Part shown: one piece after another, positions 13,424 to 21,358 of the stretch
Layout: each line of letters opens with the position of its first letter
Position numbering within the stretch: position 1 is the stretch's first letter
Source of the DNA: Elusimicrobiota bacterium
Lineage (GTDB): Bacteria > Elusimicrobiota > Elusimicrobia > UBA1565 > UBA9628
Assembly (NCBI GenBank): GCA_028868375.1
Contig: JAGWUP010000009.1
Coordinates: 1 to 32,537, forward strand
DNA length: 32,537 nt
Reading direction: 5' to 3'
Program-made: the position numbers and the translations under genes
The notes under the pieces: generated by a model
Seen by the model: the letters and a program-made list of their open reading frames with translations, nothing else
What the model was told of the DNA's origin: nothing
The model's database searches: none

Positions 13424-15007
13424 GTCCCACGCTTTCACGAGTTCTTTAGCAACCAGCCTCATCGTCTCAGCGAAAGCTGCACGAGCATCCCGATAGCAGC
13501 GCGTTGAAGTTGGTGGCATTGAAGAAAGGAGTGCCCCCAGCTCCTGCTCTTGGATTGTCTTCCCAAGGACAACGCCAAGCCTTCGATTGAATTCCATTAC
13601 TTCGGGTGGGGCCTTCGCAAGGGCCGCGAGAATCCGTTCGATCGACTGCTCAATTTCCAGACTCGAAACGATCCAGGCGTTTCGATTCTCCTTTTTGAAG
13701 TAATCTTTTAAGGCCTCAAACGCGACGCGGCAGCGCCGAGTCTTCTGTTCGAGGGCATACTTTGTGAGCCGGGGCGCTTTCACGAGAGAATCGAACCGCG
13801 TCACATGGTCTTCGACATGCAGGTTTCGAAACTCGACATTCGCATCCGCATACTCGAGCTCGAGAAGTGTCACCAGGAAGCCGAAGTGGCCCTTCCCAAC
13901 CAATCGTTGCAGGACTGCGGTGAATGTGTGCCTATTATCTCGCAGAAGCTTGCTGAGTCGTAGTGCTTTTTCGTTTGTGGAGATATCTTTTCGCTTGGCG
14001 TTCCACAGGTCCTTGCTATGCCAGGAAATCACGTCATCTCCCCGACGTTCAGCCGCAAGCAATAGCTCCACGTCCTTCAAGGCCATGCGATTATTTTTTG
14101 CACTATTGCACGCGCCGCACAGAAGTTGAAATTCAGGCCTATGGCTAAAGCCCAATGATAGCGGGCCGATGTGATCCGCGTGGCACGGACCTGAGTGATA
14201 ATTTACACAGGGCTCCGCGACCATATCAGTGCGGACAATGCCCATCAGTCGATCAGCCGCAACCCAATCTCCGGAACTCCAATATTCGAATACCCGCCTA
14301 TCCGTCGTGTAACTAGATAGATTAAGCTTCGACCTGCCCTTATCAGCTCTTGATCGGCAGCAGAGATTGTCAGAGTGGAACCCATCAAATCGGTCGGGTG
14401 CGTTAGACATTACACCCGGACTCAGAATATCGGGCTCTCGCGGGACGTACTCTTTATCGATCCACGCCAGCCATGCCCGCAAATCGCGCCCCAAGTTCGG
14501 CGGCGTAATTGCGCCTGTCTTAATTATCTCGGGAACGGAATCCAGGAACCCGACACCGAATCTTTCGACCAATTGGGTGATAAGTTGCCCAATTGGAACA
14601 AGCGGTTCAAACTGATAATCAGCTGAAATCTGCGGCAGGCGCCGAAGCCGCTTGAACAGCCGCTCTTGCGGGTATTCATACCGAATCGATAGTTCGGTTC
14701 CGCAAATCTTACAGGGCTTGCGCTTTGTTGGATGCAAGCGCTTCGCAGCTCGTGATATCCACTGATTTGATTCTGGGTCGATGCCCAACTTGACCGCAAC
14801 GTCTCGCCACCACTGACGTCGCTTTGCGTGAGTCTGCACGTACCTTCCTGACGTGCGATTCGATGGGGCTTCCCATTGAATTCGTCCTCCAGCAACGAAG
14901 GCGTCTGGCATGCCCTTATAAGCAGGATGGTTGGCAATCAGAGCCATGTACTCGATGAAGCGAGGATGCCACGGTCGCCCGCGGCCGCCATATTTCTCTT
15001 TCGCCAT
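13400..15007 (-). CDS. HNH type IIS-like restriction endonuclease (Alw26I/Eco31I/Esp3I type)
   Basis: A 535-residue protein, the restriction partner of the fused methyltransferase at 10493-13423. The HNH active site lies at about residues 267-306: Cys267, CHADHIGPLSL (C275, D278, H279) and LLCGACNSAKNNR (C297, C300, N301). This gives the D-H ... N triad and Cys pairs for structural zinc. A further CxxC (C99, C102) is near the N-terminal third. Length and layout fit the Eco31I family, which cuts a few bases outside an asymmetric site. The recognition sequence here cannot be read from the DNA. The ATG at 15007 has no clear ribosome site. Base composition of both restriction genes is more AT-rich than their neighbours, a sign of separate acquisition. 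Confidence 0.75.
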   Translation of the reverse strand: MAKEKYGGRGRPWHPRFIEYMALIANHPAYKGMPDAFVAGGRIQWEAPSNRTSGRYVQTHAKRRQWWRDVAVKLGIDPESNQWISRAAKRLHPTKRKPCKICGTELSIRYEYPQERLFKRLRRLPQISADYQFEPLVPIGQLITQLVERFGVGFLDSVPEIIKTGAITPPNLGRDLRAWLAWIDKEYVPREPDILSPGVMSNAPDRFDGFHSDNLCCRSRADKGRSKLNLSSYTTDRRVFEYWSSGDWVAADRLMGIVRTDMVAEPCVNYHSGPCHADHIGPLSLGFSHRPEFQLLCGACNSAKNNRMALKDVELLLAAERRGDDVISWHSKDLWNAKRKDISTNEKALRLSKLLRDNRHTFTAVLQRLVGKGHFGFLVTLLELEYADANVEFRNLHVEDHVTRFDSLVKAPRLTKYALEQKTRRCRVAFEALKDYFKKENRNAWIVSSLEIEQSIERILAALAKAPPEVMEFNRRLGVVLGKTIQEQELGALLSSMPPTSTRCYRDARAAFAETMRLVAKELVKAWDSDRYIRE

Positions 15008-15179
15008 TATGGAGGCAAGCGTAAAATGCTCACCAAATTACAGCACTTTCCCTTCATCCGATGTAAGCCAGAACGCGCAAAACCGCTGATAGCTGAACGT
15101 AGACTCGGAAATCGAATCATCTCAATGAGAGCCATCTGGCAGCCTGTACTAAGCCGCTGCTAGTCGAGCAAAATATTTC

Positions 15180-15209
15180 TTGACTTAACCACGCAGTAAT
15201 ATGTACAAT
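15180..15209 (+). promoter_or_regulatory. Promoter of the MerR-like gene
   Basis: TTGACT (15180-15185), an 18-bp spacer and TACAAT (15204-15209). The ATG at 15220 lies only ten bases on, so the transcript would be nearly leaderless. The remaining stretch 15008-15179 holds no supported gene. Confidence 0.5.
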
Positions 15210-15219
15210 TAAATCCGTA

Positions 15220-15984
15220 ATGGAGCACATCACCGCGCCGCGACCCGATCCGCACCGCGAAGACTTCTTCAGCTACCGGAAGATCCGCGACATGCGGAAC
15301 AATTATTTCGAGCAGCGCGGCCACGGCAAGCAGCCCGAGAAGTTCCACATCCGCAGCGATCACTTCCTGCATCTCTTCAACGAGGACTTCAAGCTCAAGG
15401 GCGATAAGGCCGTCAGCCGCCGCACTCTCCAGTTTTATAGCTCGCCCCAAGCCCGGCTCTTCCCGCTCCCGACCTACAAGAACCGCCATACGGCCTACTA
15501 CCTCTTCCCTGATCATTACGAGCTGCTCGGTGCGGTCTGGACGATGCGCAGTAAGCTCTTTATGCCCATCGACATGATCCGCACGATCCTTAAGCTCGCC
15601 AAGCCCCATCTCCATAACATGATCATCGATTGGGACGAGTCTCCAGAGGCGCTGATCGATGCCGTCATGATGGACAAGCGGGTCGACATCGAGCCCGAGG
15701 AGTTCCATCTTTACTCCGCCTCCAAGGACCTCTTGGACGATGCCCTCATCCTTTCGCAGCGGCGCGATTTTTCCGAGTCTGACGCCAAGAAGGCCATGCT
15801 CAAGGAACTGGACAAGAAGTACGCCGAGATCAAGGCGTGGATCGCCTCCGGACGGGCGGGAGAGTTCTTGAACGCCCTGAATGAAGGACGGCAGGAGTTC
15901 ACCGACATGCATGAGCGGCTCGCGTATTTAGCCGCGCACAAGGTCGACGGACTGGACGACAGCGAGACGGAGGAAGAGGACTAA
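15220..15984 (+). CDS. MerR-like helix-turn-helix protein of the mobilisation region
   Basis: A 254-residue protein. Residues about 64-120 resemble the MerR-type winged helix (SRRTLQFYSSPQARLFPLP, then HTAYYLFPDHYELLGAVWTM and IDMIRTIL). That domain recognises DNA and normally sits at the N terminus; here it is preceded by a 60-residue basic and aromatic segment. The C terminus (from about 185) is helical, charged and ends in an acidic tail. It is transcribed toward the replication-relaxation and coupling-protein genes, so it may regulate transfer functions. No effector domain is recognised. Confidence 0.6.
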   Translation: MEHITAPRPDPHREDFFSYRKIRDMRNNYFEQRGHGKQPEKFHIRSDHFLHLFNEDFKLKGDKAVSRRTLQFYSSPQARLFPLPTYKNRHTAYYLFPDHYELLGAVWTMRSKLFMPIDMIRTILKLAKPHLHNMIIDWDESPEALIDAVMMDKRVDIEPEEFHLYSASKDLLDDALILSQRRDFSESDAKKAMLKELDKKYAEIKAWIASGRAGEFLNALNEGRQEFTDMHERLAYLAAHKVDGLDDSETEEED

Positions 15985-15990
15985 AATTTT

Positions 15991-16029
15991 TTGACCTGAG
16001 CTATACAGTAGACTGCATATATAAAGGAG
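15991..16029 (+). promoter_or_regulatory. Candidate promoter and unpaired ribosome site before the mobilisation genes
   Basis: TTGACC (15991-15996) is followed at 18 bp by GCATAT (16015-16020), a modest promoter. AAGGAGG lies at 16023-16029, but no ATG, GTG or TTG occurs within the next 15 bases. The site may serve an unusual start, may be a remnant, or may act through the inverted-repeat region just downstream. Confidence 0.35.
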
Positions 16030-16091
16030 GGTATAAAAACGAGTTTACACAGCGGCGAGCAGTCCGGACCCGCCTCCGGTGATTTCTCGTC

Positions 16092-16193
16092 GGTGGCAGT
16101 TCCACCAGGTGGAGGGGTCGGCGCTCTTCGACCGCCGACCCCTCCACCTCTTCATCCAATAAGGATGGATGAAGCAAGGGTTGCACTGCCACC
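16092..16193 (+). repeat. Nested inverted repeats (three-way-junction fold), candidate oriT, origin or leader structure
   Basis: An outer repeat, GGTGGCAGT (16092-16100) and ACTGCCACC (16185-16193), encloses two hairpins. The first is a perfect 16-bp stem (16107-16122 with 16134-16149, 11-base loop). The second is CTTCATCC / GGATGAAG (16150-16157 with 16167-16174, 9-base loop). All arms match exactly. The likely start codon of the replication-relaxation gene (16165) lies in the loop of the second hairpin. Such dense structure next to mobilisation genes suggests a transfer or replication origin, or an RNA switch. Confidence 0.6.
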
Positions 16194-16971
16194 TGTGGTG
16201 ACGGAGAAGGAAGGAGTTTTGAAGGACGCGGACAGGGTAGCCAAGGACAGGTTGAGGTGGAGAAGTCTGGAGATAAGGACCAGGGACATAAGACTGATGG
16301 AGCTGATTTTGCACCAAAAATTTCTGACTTTGGATCAGATACATGGTTCTTGTTATGAGGGTTTGAGTCTGCAAATGCCAAGGATGAGGCTGAGGAAGTT
16401 GATGCACTTTGGGATGGTTCGGGCCGGGAGAGTTTATACGGAAGCCCGGCAAATTTACCTGCTGGGAAGAGCTGGATATGAGTATTTGGAGGACCTCGGG
16501 AAGAGCTTGGAGCTGGGGTATTTGACCGAGATCGATCTGCGGGTTTTCGAGCACGACAAGGCGGTCACGGACCTGCGGCTGGCCTTGGAATCGGCGGGAA
16601 TAAACCGCTGGAAATCGGAGCGAGAGCTGAGAAAGGAGCGGCCGGGGGCGCGGGTGCCGGACGCGATCTTCGGGCTGAGCGGCCGGACGATCGCGCTCGA
16701 GTTCGAGAACGCCGACAAGGGCAGCGAGCGCTACCGCGCGATCTTCTTGAACCACTTGGAGCGCCCGGCCGCGGACCGCGTGCTCTACGTTCTGCGGGGA
16801 GAGGAGCGGATGAAGTCCCTCCCCAAGATCCTGTTCGGGCTGCAGGGCCGCCGGCTGGGGCTGGACCTCGGACGGATCTCGTTCGCTTTGGAGAAGGAGG
16901 TCATCGGACGCAAGTTGGAAGCCGTGGCGGTCAACGTGAAGCGCGGCGAGTTGAGGCTCGCCGATCTATGA
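16165..16971 (+). CDS. Replication-relaxation family protein
   Basis: About 268 residues. The N-terminal part is a winged helix (from TRDIRLMELILHQKFLTLDQ to a wing ending in RQIYLLGRAGYEYL), as in Replic_Relax proteins of plasmids and conjugative elements. It is followed by a PD-(D/E)xK-like core: VPDAIFGLSGRTIALEFEN, with the Asp and Glu positions of that fold. Such proteins act in plasmid replication initiation or DNA relaxation for transfer. The ATG at 16165 is chosen because the 24 codons before it (from GTG 16093) merely translate the inverted repeats into Pro/Gly-rich sequence. The true start remains uncertain. It is followed after 16 bases by the coupling-protein gene. Confidence 0.65.
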   Translation: MDEARVALPPVVTEKEGVLKDADRVAKDRLRWRSLEIRTRDIRLMELILHQKFLTLDQIHGSCYEGLSLQMPRMRLRKLMHFGMVRAGRVYTEARQIYLLGRAGYEYLEDLGKSLELGYLTEIDLRVFEHDKAVTDLRLALESAGINRWKSERELRKERPGARVPDAIFGLSGRTIALEFENADKGSERYRAIFLNHLERPAADRVLYVLRGEERMKSLPKILFGLQGRRLGLDLGRISFALEKEVIGRKLEAVAVNVKRGELRLADL

Positions 16972-16987
16972 ACGCGGAGGTGGCGCA

Positions 16988-18871
16988 TTGAAGAAGACCA
17001 ACATGAAGTCGATCGTGAGCAAGGCCGGCTATTGGCTCGTGGCCGGGGTTCCGTATCTCATCGCGAAGGCGTACCGGATGCTCGCGCGCTGGAAGGCGCC
17101 GAAGGGCTTGGAGGCCGCCAAGCGCCTCCCGCTGATGCTGCTCGCCGCCCTCCAAGGCGGCGGCTACGTGCTGTGGGCGCTCGACCACTCGCATTACTTT
17201 TACAGGCCGGCCGGCGGCCGGTTCGATGACCCCAAGCTCGGGCCGCTGGGCTCGACTTTCTGGCGGCACATTGGCCTGGCGCTCGACCGCGGCCTCCATC
17301 ATCTGTTGTGGGCGCCGGTCCTCGGCCCCGTGGGCCTGTTCTGGATATGGCTCGCGCTGTTCGGGCCGGTCTGCCTCGCGCTCACGCTTTGGTTCCTGTC
17401 CCAGGACCGCTCCGGCCAAGTCGATCCCGACAAGATCGGCAAGCTCGAGGTCTCGCCCGAGAAGGTCAAGGCCCTCAAGAAAAGCGTGAAGGGCTGGACC
17501 TTCCTGGGCGCGTCCAAGTCCCAGCGCGGCCGGGCCGTCGCTCTCAAGGAGAGCTGGCGGACGAGCCACGCCTACTGCGTGGGCGCCAGCCGCTCGGGCA
17601 AGACGGCCTCAGTCATGCTGCCGCTGGCCTTGCAGGACATCGCCAGCGGTCATCCCGTCATCTTCTTCGACGGCAAGGGCGACGTCGAGACGCGAAATGC
17701 CCTGCTCGACCAGGCCTACAAGACCCGGAACATCGACGACTTCCTGGTCTTCTCGATGAGCGACATCGGCCGTTCATTCAGCTACAACCCGCTGCAGTTC
17801 GGCACGGCGACTCAGAAGAAGGACAAGCTCATCGGCGCGTTCACCTGGACCGAGGAGCACTACAAGAAAGTGGCCGAGGACACGCTCTTGACCATCCTGC
17901 TCGGCCTGGAAGGCACCGGGCGGCGCTACAACCTGGAGGACGTCTACCTCTGCCTGACGGAGCAGGACGCTGTGCAGCGCGTCTACGAGCAATGCCAGGA
18001 CCGTAAGGCGAAGGTCCACCTGGACTACTTCTACCGCAACTTCAAGACGACGACCAAGGACATCACGGGCCTGGTCAAGGACCTCGGGCTCATCATTAAG
18101 AGCGACGTCTGGCCCCTGATGAACACTTACGCGCCTGAGATCGACCTGCTCGATGTGATCTTGAAAAAGAAGATGGTCTACTTCGTGTTCAACACGCAGG
18201 CCTACCCGGAGACGGCCGAGCGGCTGGCCAAGATCGTGCTCCAAGACCTGCGCGCCGTCTCGGACCACATCCAGAACAAGGTCCCGCGCGAGCAGCGCGT
18301 GTTCACGCCGATCTACGTGGACGAGTTCAACTGCTTCGCCTTCGACGCCTTCGGCGACTTCATGTCGAAGTGCGGCGGCGCCGGATTCGCGCTGACGCTG
18401 GCCCACCAAAGCTTGGGCCAGCTCAACCGCCGCGGCGAGCACTTCAAGGACGAGATATTGGACAACGCCAACATCAAGATCATCCTGCGCCAGGACTCGC
18501 CCGACACCATCGACGAGTTCGCGCGCATGATCGGCACGCACGACCGCATCGAGTACACGGCTCAGGTCGAGGAAAGCCTCCTCGCCGGCAAGAAGGACAC
18601 GGGCATGGGCTCCCGGCGCCTGGTAGAGTCCTTCAACATCGGGCCCAACGTCATCCGGCAGCTCCAGCCGTACCAGGCCGCGTTCCTGATCAAGCAGCCG
18701 TTTCTCTACGACGTGGTGCAGATGGGCGTCTACGACCGCGTGGAGCTCGGCGCGGACGCGGTCGACACGATGCTGCCGGTAAAGAGCCATTCGTCCGAGG
18801 AGCCCTGCGGCGCCGGGATCGCTCTGCGCCAGGAGCAGCGGCAGATGACGGGAAGCGGGGTTTGGGCCTGA
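16988..18871 (+). CDS. Type IV coupling protein (VirD4/TraD/TraG-like ATPase)
   Basis: A 627-residue membrane ATPase that would bring the relaxase-DNA complex to the conjugation channel. Hydrophobic segments lie at about 47-65 and 108-137, before the ATPase domain. The Walker A is GASRSGKT (199-206), preceded by SHAYCVG. FFDGKGD follows at about 226-232, and the Walker B is PIYVDEF with D445 and E446. Further on are LTLAHQSLGQL and ILRQDSPDTIDEFARMIG, the C-terminal signature of TraD/TraM-recognising proteins. The start is TTG at 16988 because GGAGG lies 7 bases upstream; an ATG at 17003 is possible. No other transfer-channel gene is present in element B. The 314-residue recombinase follows after 23 bases. 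Confidence 0.9.
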   Translation: MKKTNMKSIVSKAGYWLVAGVPYLIAKAYRMLARWKAPKGLEAAKRLPLMLLAALQGGGYVLWALDHSHYFYRPAGGRFDDPKLGPLGSTFWRHIGLALDRGLHHLLWAPVLGPVGLFWIWLALFGPVCLALTLWFLSQDRSGQVDPDKIGKLEVSPEKVKALKKSVKGWTFLGASKSQRGRAVALKESWRTSHAYCVGASRSGKTASVMLPLALQDIASGHPVIFFDGKGDVETRNALLDQAYKTRNIDDFLVFSMSDIGRSFSYNPLQFGTATQKKDKLIGAFTWTEEHYKKVAEDTLLTILLGLEGTGRRYNLEDVYLCLTEQDAVQRVYEQCQDRKAKVHLDYFYRNFKTTTKDITGLVKDLGLIIKSDVWPLMNTYAPEIDLLDVILKKKMVYFVFNTQAYPETAERLAKIVLQDLRAVSDHIQNKVPREQRVFTPIYVDEFNCFAFDAFGDFMSKCGGAGFALTLAHQSLGQLNRRGEHFKDEILDNANIKIILRQDSPDTIDEFARMIGTHDRIEYTAQVEESLLAGKKDTGMGSRRLVESFNIGPNVIRQLQPYQAAFLIKQPFLYDVVQMGVYDRVELGADAVDTMLPVKSHSSEEPCGAGIALRQEQRQMTGSGVWA

Positions 18872-18894
18872 GCCAAAGCTGTGGAGGTGCGCCG

Positions 18895-19839
18895 ATGAAG
18901 CTTGAAGACGCTTGCGAGTCGTTCCTGTCGCGCTGCGAGGCGCTCAATCTCGCGGGCGGCAGCATAGGCTGGTATCAGCACATCCTCAAGGACTGGCGGG
19001 CGGCGCTGGCCGCGCGCGGGATCGCCACGCTCTCCGAGGTCACCGCGCCGCTCCTGCGCGACCACCTGACGAGCCTGCGCCGGCGCGGCCAGGCGTCCGA
19101 GACGGTGTTCCGAACCTACGGCGGCCTGCGCTGCGCCTTCCGGTTCTGGAAGCGCGAGGGCGCGCTCGACAGCAACCCCATGGAGCTGGTCGAGCGCCCG
19201 CGGCGGGAGCGCGCGCTCATCCGCCCCTTGAGCGCCGAGCAGGCCAGCCGCCTGATCGAGATGCCCGACAAACGCGGCGTCTACGGCCTGCGCGACCGCG
19301 CGATGATGATGCTGATGCTCGACTCCGGCCTGCGCATCTCCGAGCTGCTCTCGCTTGAGGCGAGCCGCGTGGACTGGCTCAACTGCACGGTGACCGTCAT
19401 GGGCAAGGGCCGCAAGGAGCGCTCCGTCCCGTTCTCGGCCAAGACCGGCCAGGCGCTGCTCGAGTACGCGCAGGCGCGCTCGAAGGCCAAGGTCCGCGAC
19501 GGCCAGTTCTTCCTCGGCAAGACCGGCAAGAAGATCTGCCGCAGCAAGGCGAGGAAGCTCATCCTGCGCTACGGCAAGGCCGCCGGCATCGAGGGCGTGA
19601 GGATGTCGCCCCACACTCTGCGCCACACCTTCGCCGTGCTCTACATCCGCAACGGCGGCGACTCGTTCAGCCTGCAGGAGATCCTTGGCCACTCGACGCT
19701 GGAGATGACGCGGCGCTACGTGAACCTGGCCAGCCGCGACGTGGCCGAGCAGCATAAGAAGTTCTCGCCGATGGAGTGCCTTCTAGGGAAGCCGCCGCTT
19801 GCGGGCAAACCGGCGCCCGCGGCGCTTATGTCGGCTTAG
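18895..19839 (+). CDS. Tyrosine recombinase, XerD-like (element B internal copy)
   Basis: A 314-residue tyrosine recombinase, equal in length and catalytic positions to the one at 2256-3200: R147, K171/K174, H240, R243, H266 and Y275. Most residues match by eye. GGAGGTG precedes the ATG, which fixes the start; a longer open frame beginning at 18370 overlaps the coupling-protein gene and is spurious. In both elements this recombinase directly follows the last transfer gene and directly precedes a toxin-antitoxin module. It therefore belongs to the backbone and may act at a different site from the att-linked integrase at 6453, for example in dimer resolution or cargo exchange. Confidence 0.92.
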   Translation: MKLEDACESFLSRCEALNLAGGSIGWYQHILKDWRAALAARGIATLSEVTAPLLRDHLTSLRRRGQASETVFRTYGGLRCAFRFWKREGALDSNPMELVERPRRERALIRPLSAEQASRLIEMPDKRGVYGLRDRAMMMLMLDSGLRISELLSLEASRVDWLNCTVTVMGKGRKERSVPFSAKTGQALLEYAQARSKAKVRDGQFFLGKTGKKICRSKARKLILRYGKAAGIEGVRMSPHTLRHTFAVLYIRNGGDSFSLQEILGHSTLEMTRRYVNLASRDVAEQHKKFSPMECLLGKPPLAGKPAPAALMSA

Positions 19840-19850
19840 TTAAGATAGTC

Positions 19851-19879
19851 TTGACTATTATCATATGATAATCTATACT
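19851..19879 (+). promoter_or_regulatory. Promoter with palindromic operator for the toxin-Panacea pair
   Basis: TTGACT (19851-19856), a 17-bp spacer and TATACT (19874-19879) form a near-consensus promoter. The spacer contains a perfect 16-bp palindrome, ATTATCATATGATAAT (19857-19872), placed where a bound repressor would block RNA polymerase. The helix-turn-helix of the antitoxin encoded downstream is the obvious candidate repressor. Confidence 0.75.
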
Positions 19880-19905
19880 ATTGATCGCCGTGCAGAGAGG
19901 AATTG

Positions 19906-20283
19906 ATGCCATCGCCCAAAGGCCGCGTTCAGGATTTCCTGTCGGATTTCAAGGCGGCGGCTCAGGAAAGGTTGAGCGTCATCCCTCGGGAGGTCAACAG
20001 GGACTTCCTGCTCAAGCACGGCTTCACGCCGCGCGAGCGCGTGGAGGTCATCCTGGGGCTCAGAGTCGAGAACTACATCAAGGGACCCGAGGAGGACGAC
20101 CGGGCGCGAGGGCCCAAGGACATCTGGTTTTTCGGGGTCGAGTACGAGCAGGTTTCCATTTACATCAAGCTCCAACTGGTGGAGGAAAAGGACGCGGCCG
20201 CGGGGAAGACGCTCAAGCACGCCAAGTGCATCTCGTTCCACGAGGCGAAGTGGCCGATGATCTATCCGTACGGGGGTGAGTGA
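19906..20283 (+). CDS. Putative toxin of a Panacea-type toxin-antitoxin pair
   Basis: A 125-residue basic protein. The core alternates hydrophobic strands: DIWFFGVEYEQVSIYIKLQLV, then HAKCISFHEAKWPMIYPY. This arrangement recalls the RelE/HigB/MqsR-like mRNA interferase toxins encoded beside zinc-finger/HTH antitoxins, but catalytic residues cannot be assigned with confidence. It lies just upstream of, and overlaps in sequence space with the start of, a Panacea-domain antitoxin, and has its own strong repressible promoter. GAGAGG lies 5 bases before the ATG at 19906. A TTG three bases earlier is less likely. If not a toxin it is at least the co-regulated partner of the antitoxin. Confidence 0.65.
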   Translation: MPSPKGRVQDFLSDFKAAAQERLSVIPREVNRDFLLKHGFTPRERVEVILGLRVENYIKGPEEDDRARGPKDIWFFGVEYEQVSIYIKLQLVEEKDAAAGKTLKHAKCISFHEAKWPMIYPYGGE

Positions 20284-20284
20284 G

Positions 20285-21328
20285 ATGGAAAAGAAAATGT
20301 TCTGCCCGAACTGCGACAAGACCCAGCCGGTGAAGACGATCCAGCGCCAGGAGACTCTTCCCGTCCGCGACGAGAAGGTCAGCGTCCTCAGCGAGCTGAG
20401 CGCCTGCTCCGTGTGCAAGCAGGAGTTCGCGACGACCGAGCAGGAGGAAGAGAACGTTCGGAAGGCCTACGACGAGTACCGCAAGCGCAAAGGGCTGCTC
20501 ACGCACTCCGAGGTCCGGGACGTCCGGGTGCAGTACGGCCTGAGCCAGACGGCTTTCAGCCGGTGGCTGGGCTGGGGCGACATCACGATTCATCGCTACG
20601 AGTCCGGCAGCTTGCAGGACGCGGTCCATAACGAAGCGCTGCTCCTGCTCAAGGACCCGAGGAACGCGGAGAAGCTTTTGGAGACCAACAGGGACAATTT
20701 AGACGAGGCCTCCGCGGAGCGGCTGGAGCGGGCGGTAGCCGCTCGCTTGAACGACGAGGTCGTCAAGCTGATCGAGGAGGATCTGGCCGCCACGTTGAGC
20801 CGGAGCGCGCCTTCGGAGTTCAACGGCTATCGGCGATTCAACGTGGAGCGCTTCGAGAATCTCGTTCTCCACGTGCTGGAGAAGGTCGGCGCGGCGTACA
20901 AGACCGCGGTCAACAAGTACCTTTGGTACATCGACTTCTGCTACTACCGGGACCAGGCAAGCTCGATTACCGGAACGCAGTACCTGAGATTCCCGCACGG
21001 GCCGATCCCGAAGAGCTACGACCTGATATTCGCGGCGATGATCGAGAAGGGCAGCTTGGCCGTGGAGGAAGTTTCGGGCAAGGATTTTTCGGGCGAGCGG
21101 TATGCCCCGAAAGCGCGAGCCAACACGGACCTGTTCCAGGGCGACGAGCTTAAGATGATCGACGGCTGCCTCGCGGCCCTGGCCGCGAAGGGGAAGACGG
21201 CCAGGCAGCTCAGCGACATGGCGCACAAGGAAGCGGCCTACTTGCTGACGAAGGACCGCGAGCCGATCTCGTATCGGCACGCCAAAGATTTGAAGCTGAA
21301 GCCGGTTCCAGCGAAAGCGCGTAAGTAG
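20285..21328 (+). CDS. MqsA-like zinc finger, HTH and Panacea (DUF4065/SocA) antitoxin
   Basis: A 347-residue, three-part protein. The N-terminal MqsA-like zinc ribbon has C7, C10, C41 and C44. An XRE-type helix-turn-helix lies at about 75-112 (VQYGLSQTAFSRWLGWGDITI) and should bind the promoter palindrome at 19857-19872. A Panacea domain lies at about 185-335: NKYLWYIDFCYYRD, then YLRFPHGPIPKSYD, and a C-terminal HKEAAYLLT region. Panacea domains neutralise many unrelated toxins. The ATG at 20285 is used; a GTG at 20276 overlapping the toxin's stop is possible. A helical, acidic linker joins the DNA-binding and Panacea parts. Confidence 0.85.
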   Translation: MEKKMFCPNCDKTQPVKTIQRQETLPVRDEKVSVLSELSACSVCKQEFATTEQEEENVRKAYDEYRKRKGLLTHSEVRDVRVQYGLSQTAFSRWLGWGDITIHRYESGSLQDAVHNEALLLLKDPRNAEKLLETNRDNLDEASAERLERAVAARLNDEVVKLIEEDLAATLSRSAPSEFNGYRRFNVERFENLVLHVLEKVGAAYKTAVNKYLWYIDFCYYRDQASSITGTQYLRFPHGPIPKSYDLIFAAMIEKGSLAVEEVSGKDFSGERYAPKARANTDLFQGDELKMIDGCLAALAAKGKTARQLSDMAHKEAAYLLTKDREPISYRHAKDLKLKPVPAKARK

Positions 21329-21358
21329 CGTCTCGGGCGCTCCTCGGACGGACTAGAG

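Noticed and set aside
16093-16164. GTG start adding 24 residues to the replication-relaxation protein
   Set aside because: The extra residues are a Pro/Gly-rich translation of perfect inverted repeats, so the DNA is better explained as a structural element.
18370-18894. N-terminal extension of the recombinase at 18895
   Set aside because: It overlaps the coupling-protein gene in another frame; the ATG at 18895 has a good ribosome site and matches the 314-residue paralog.
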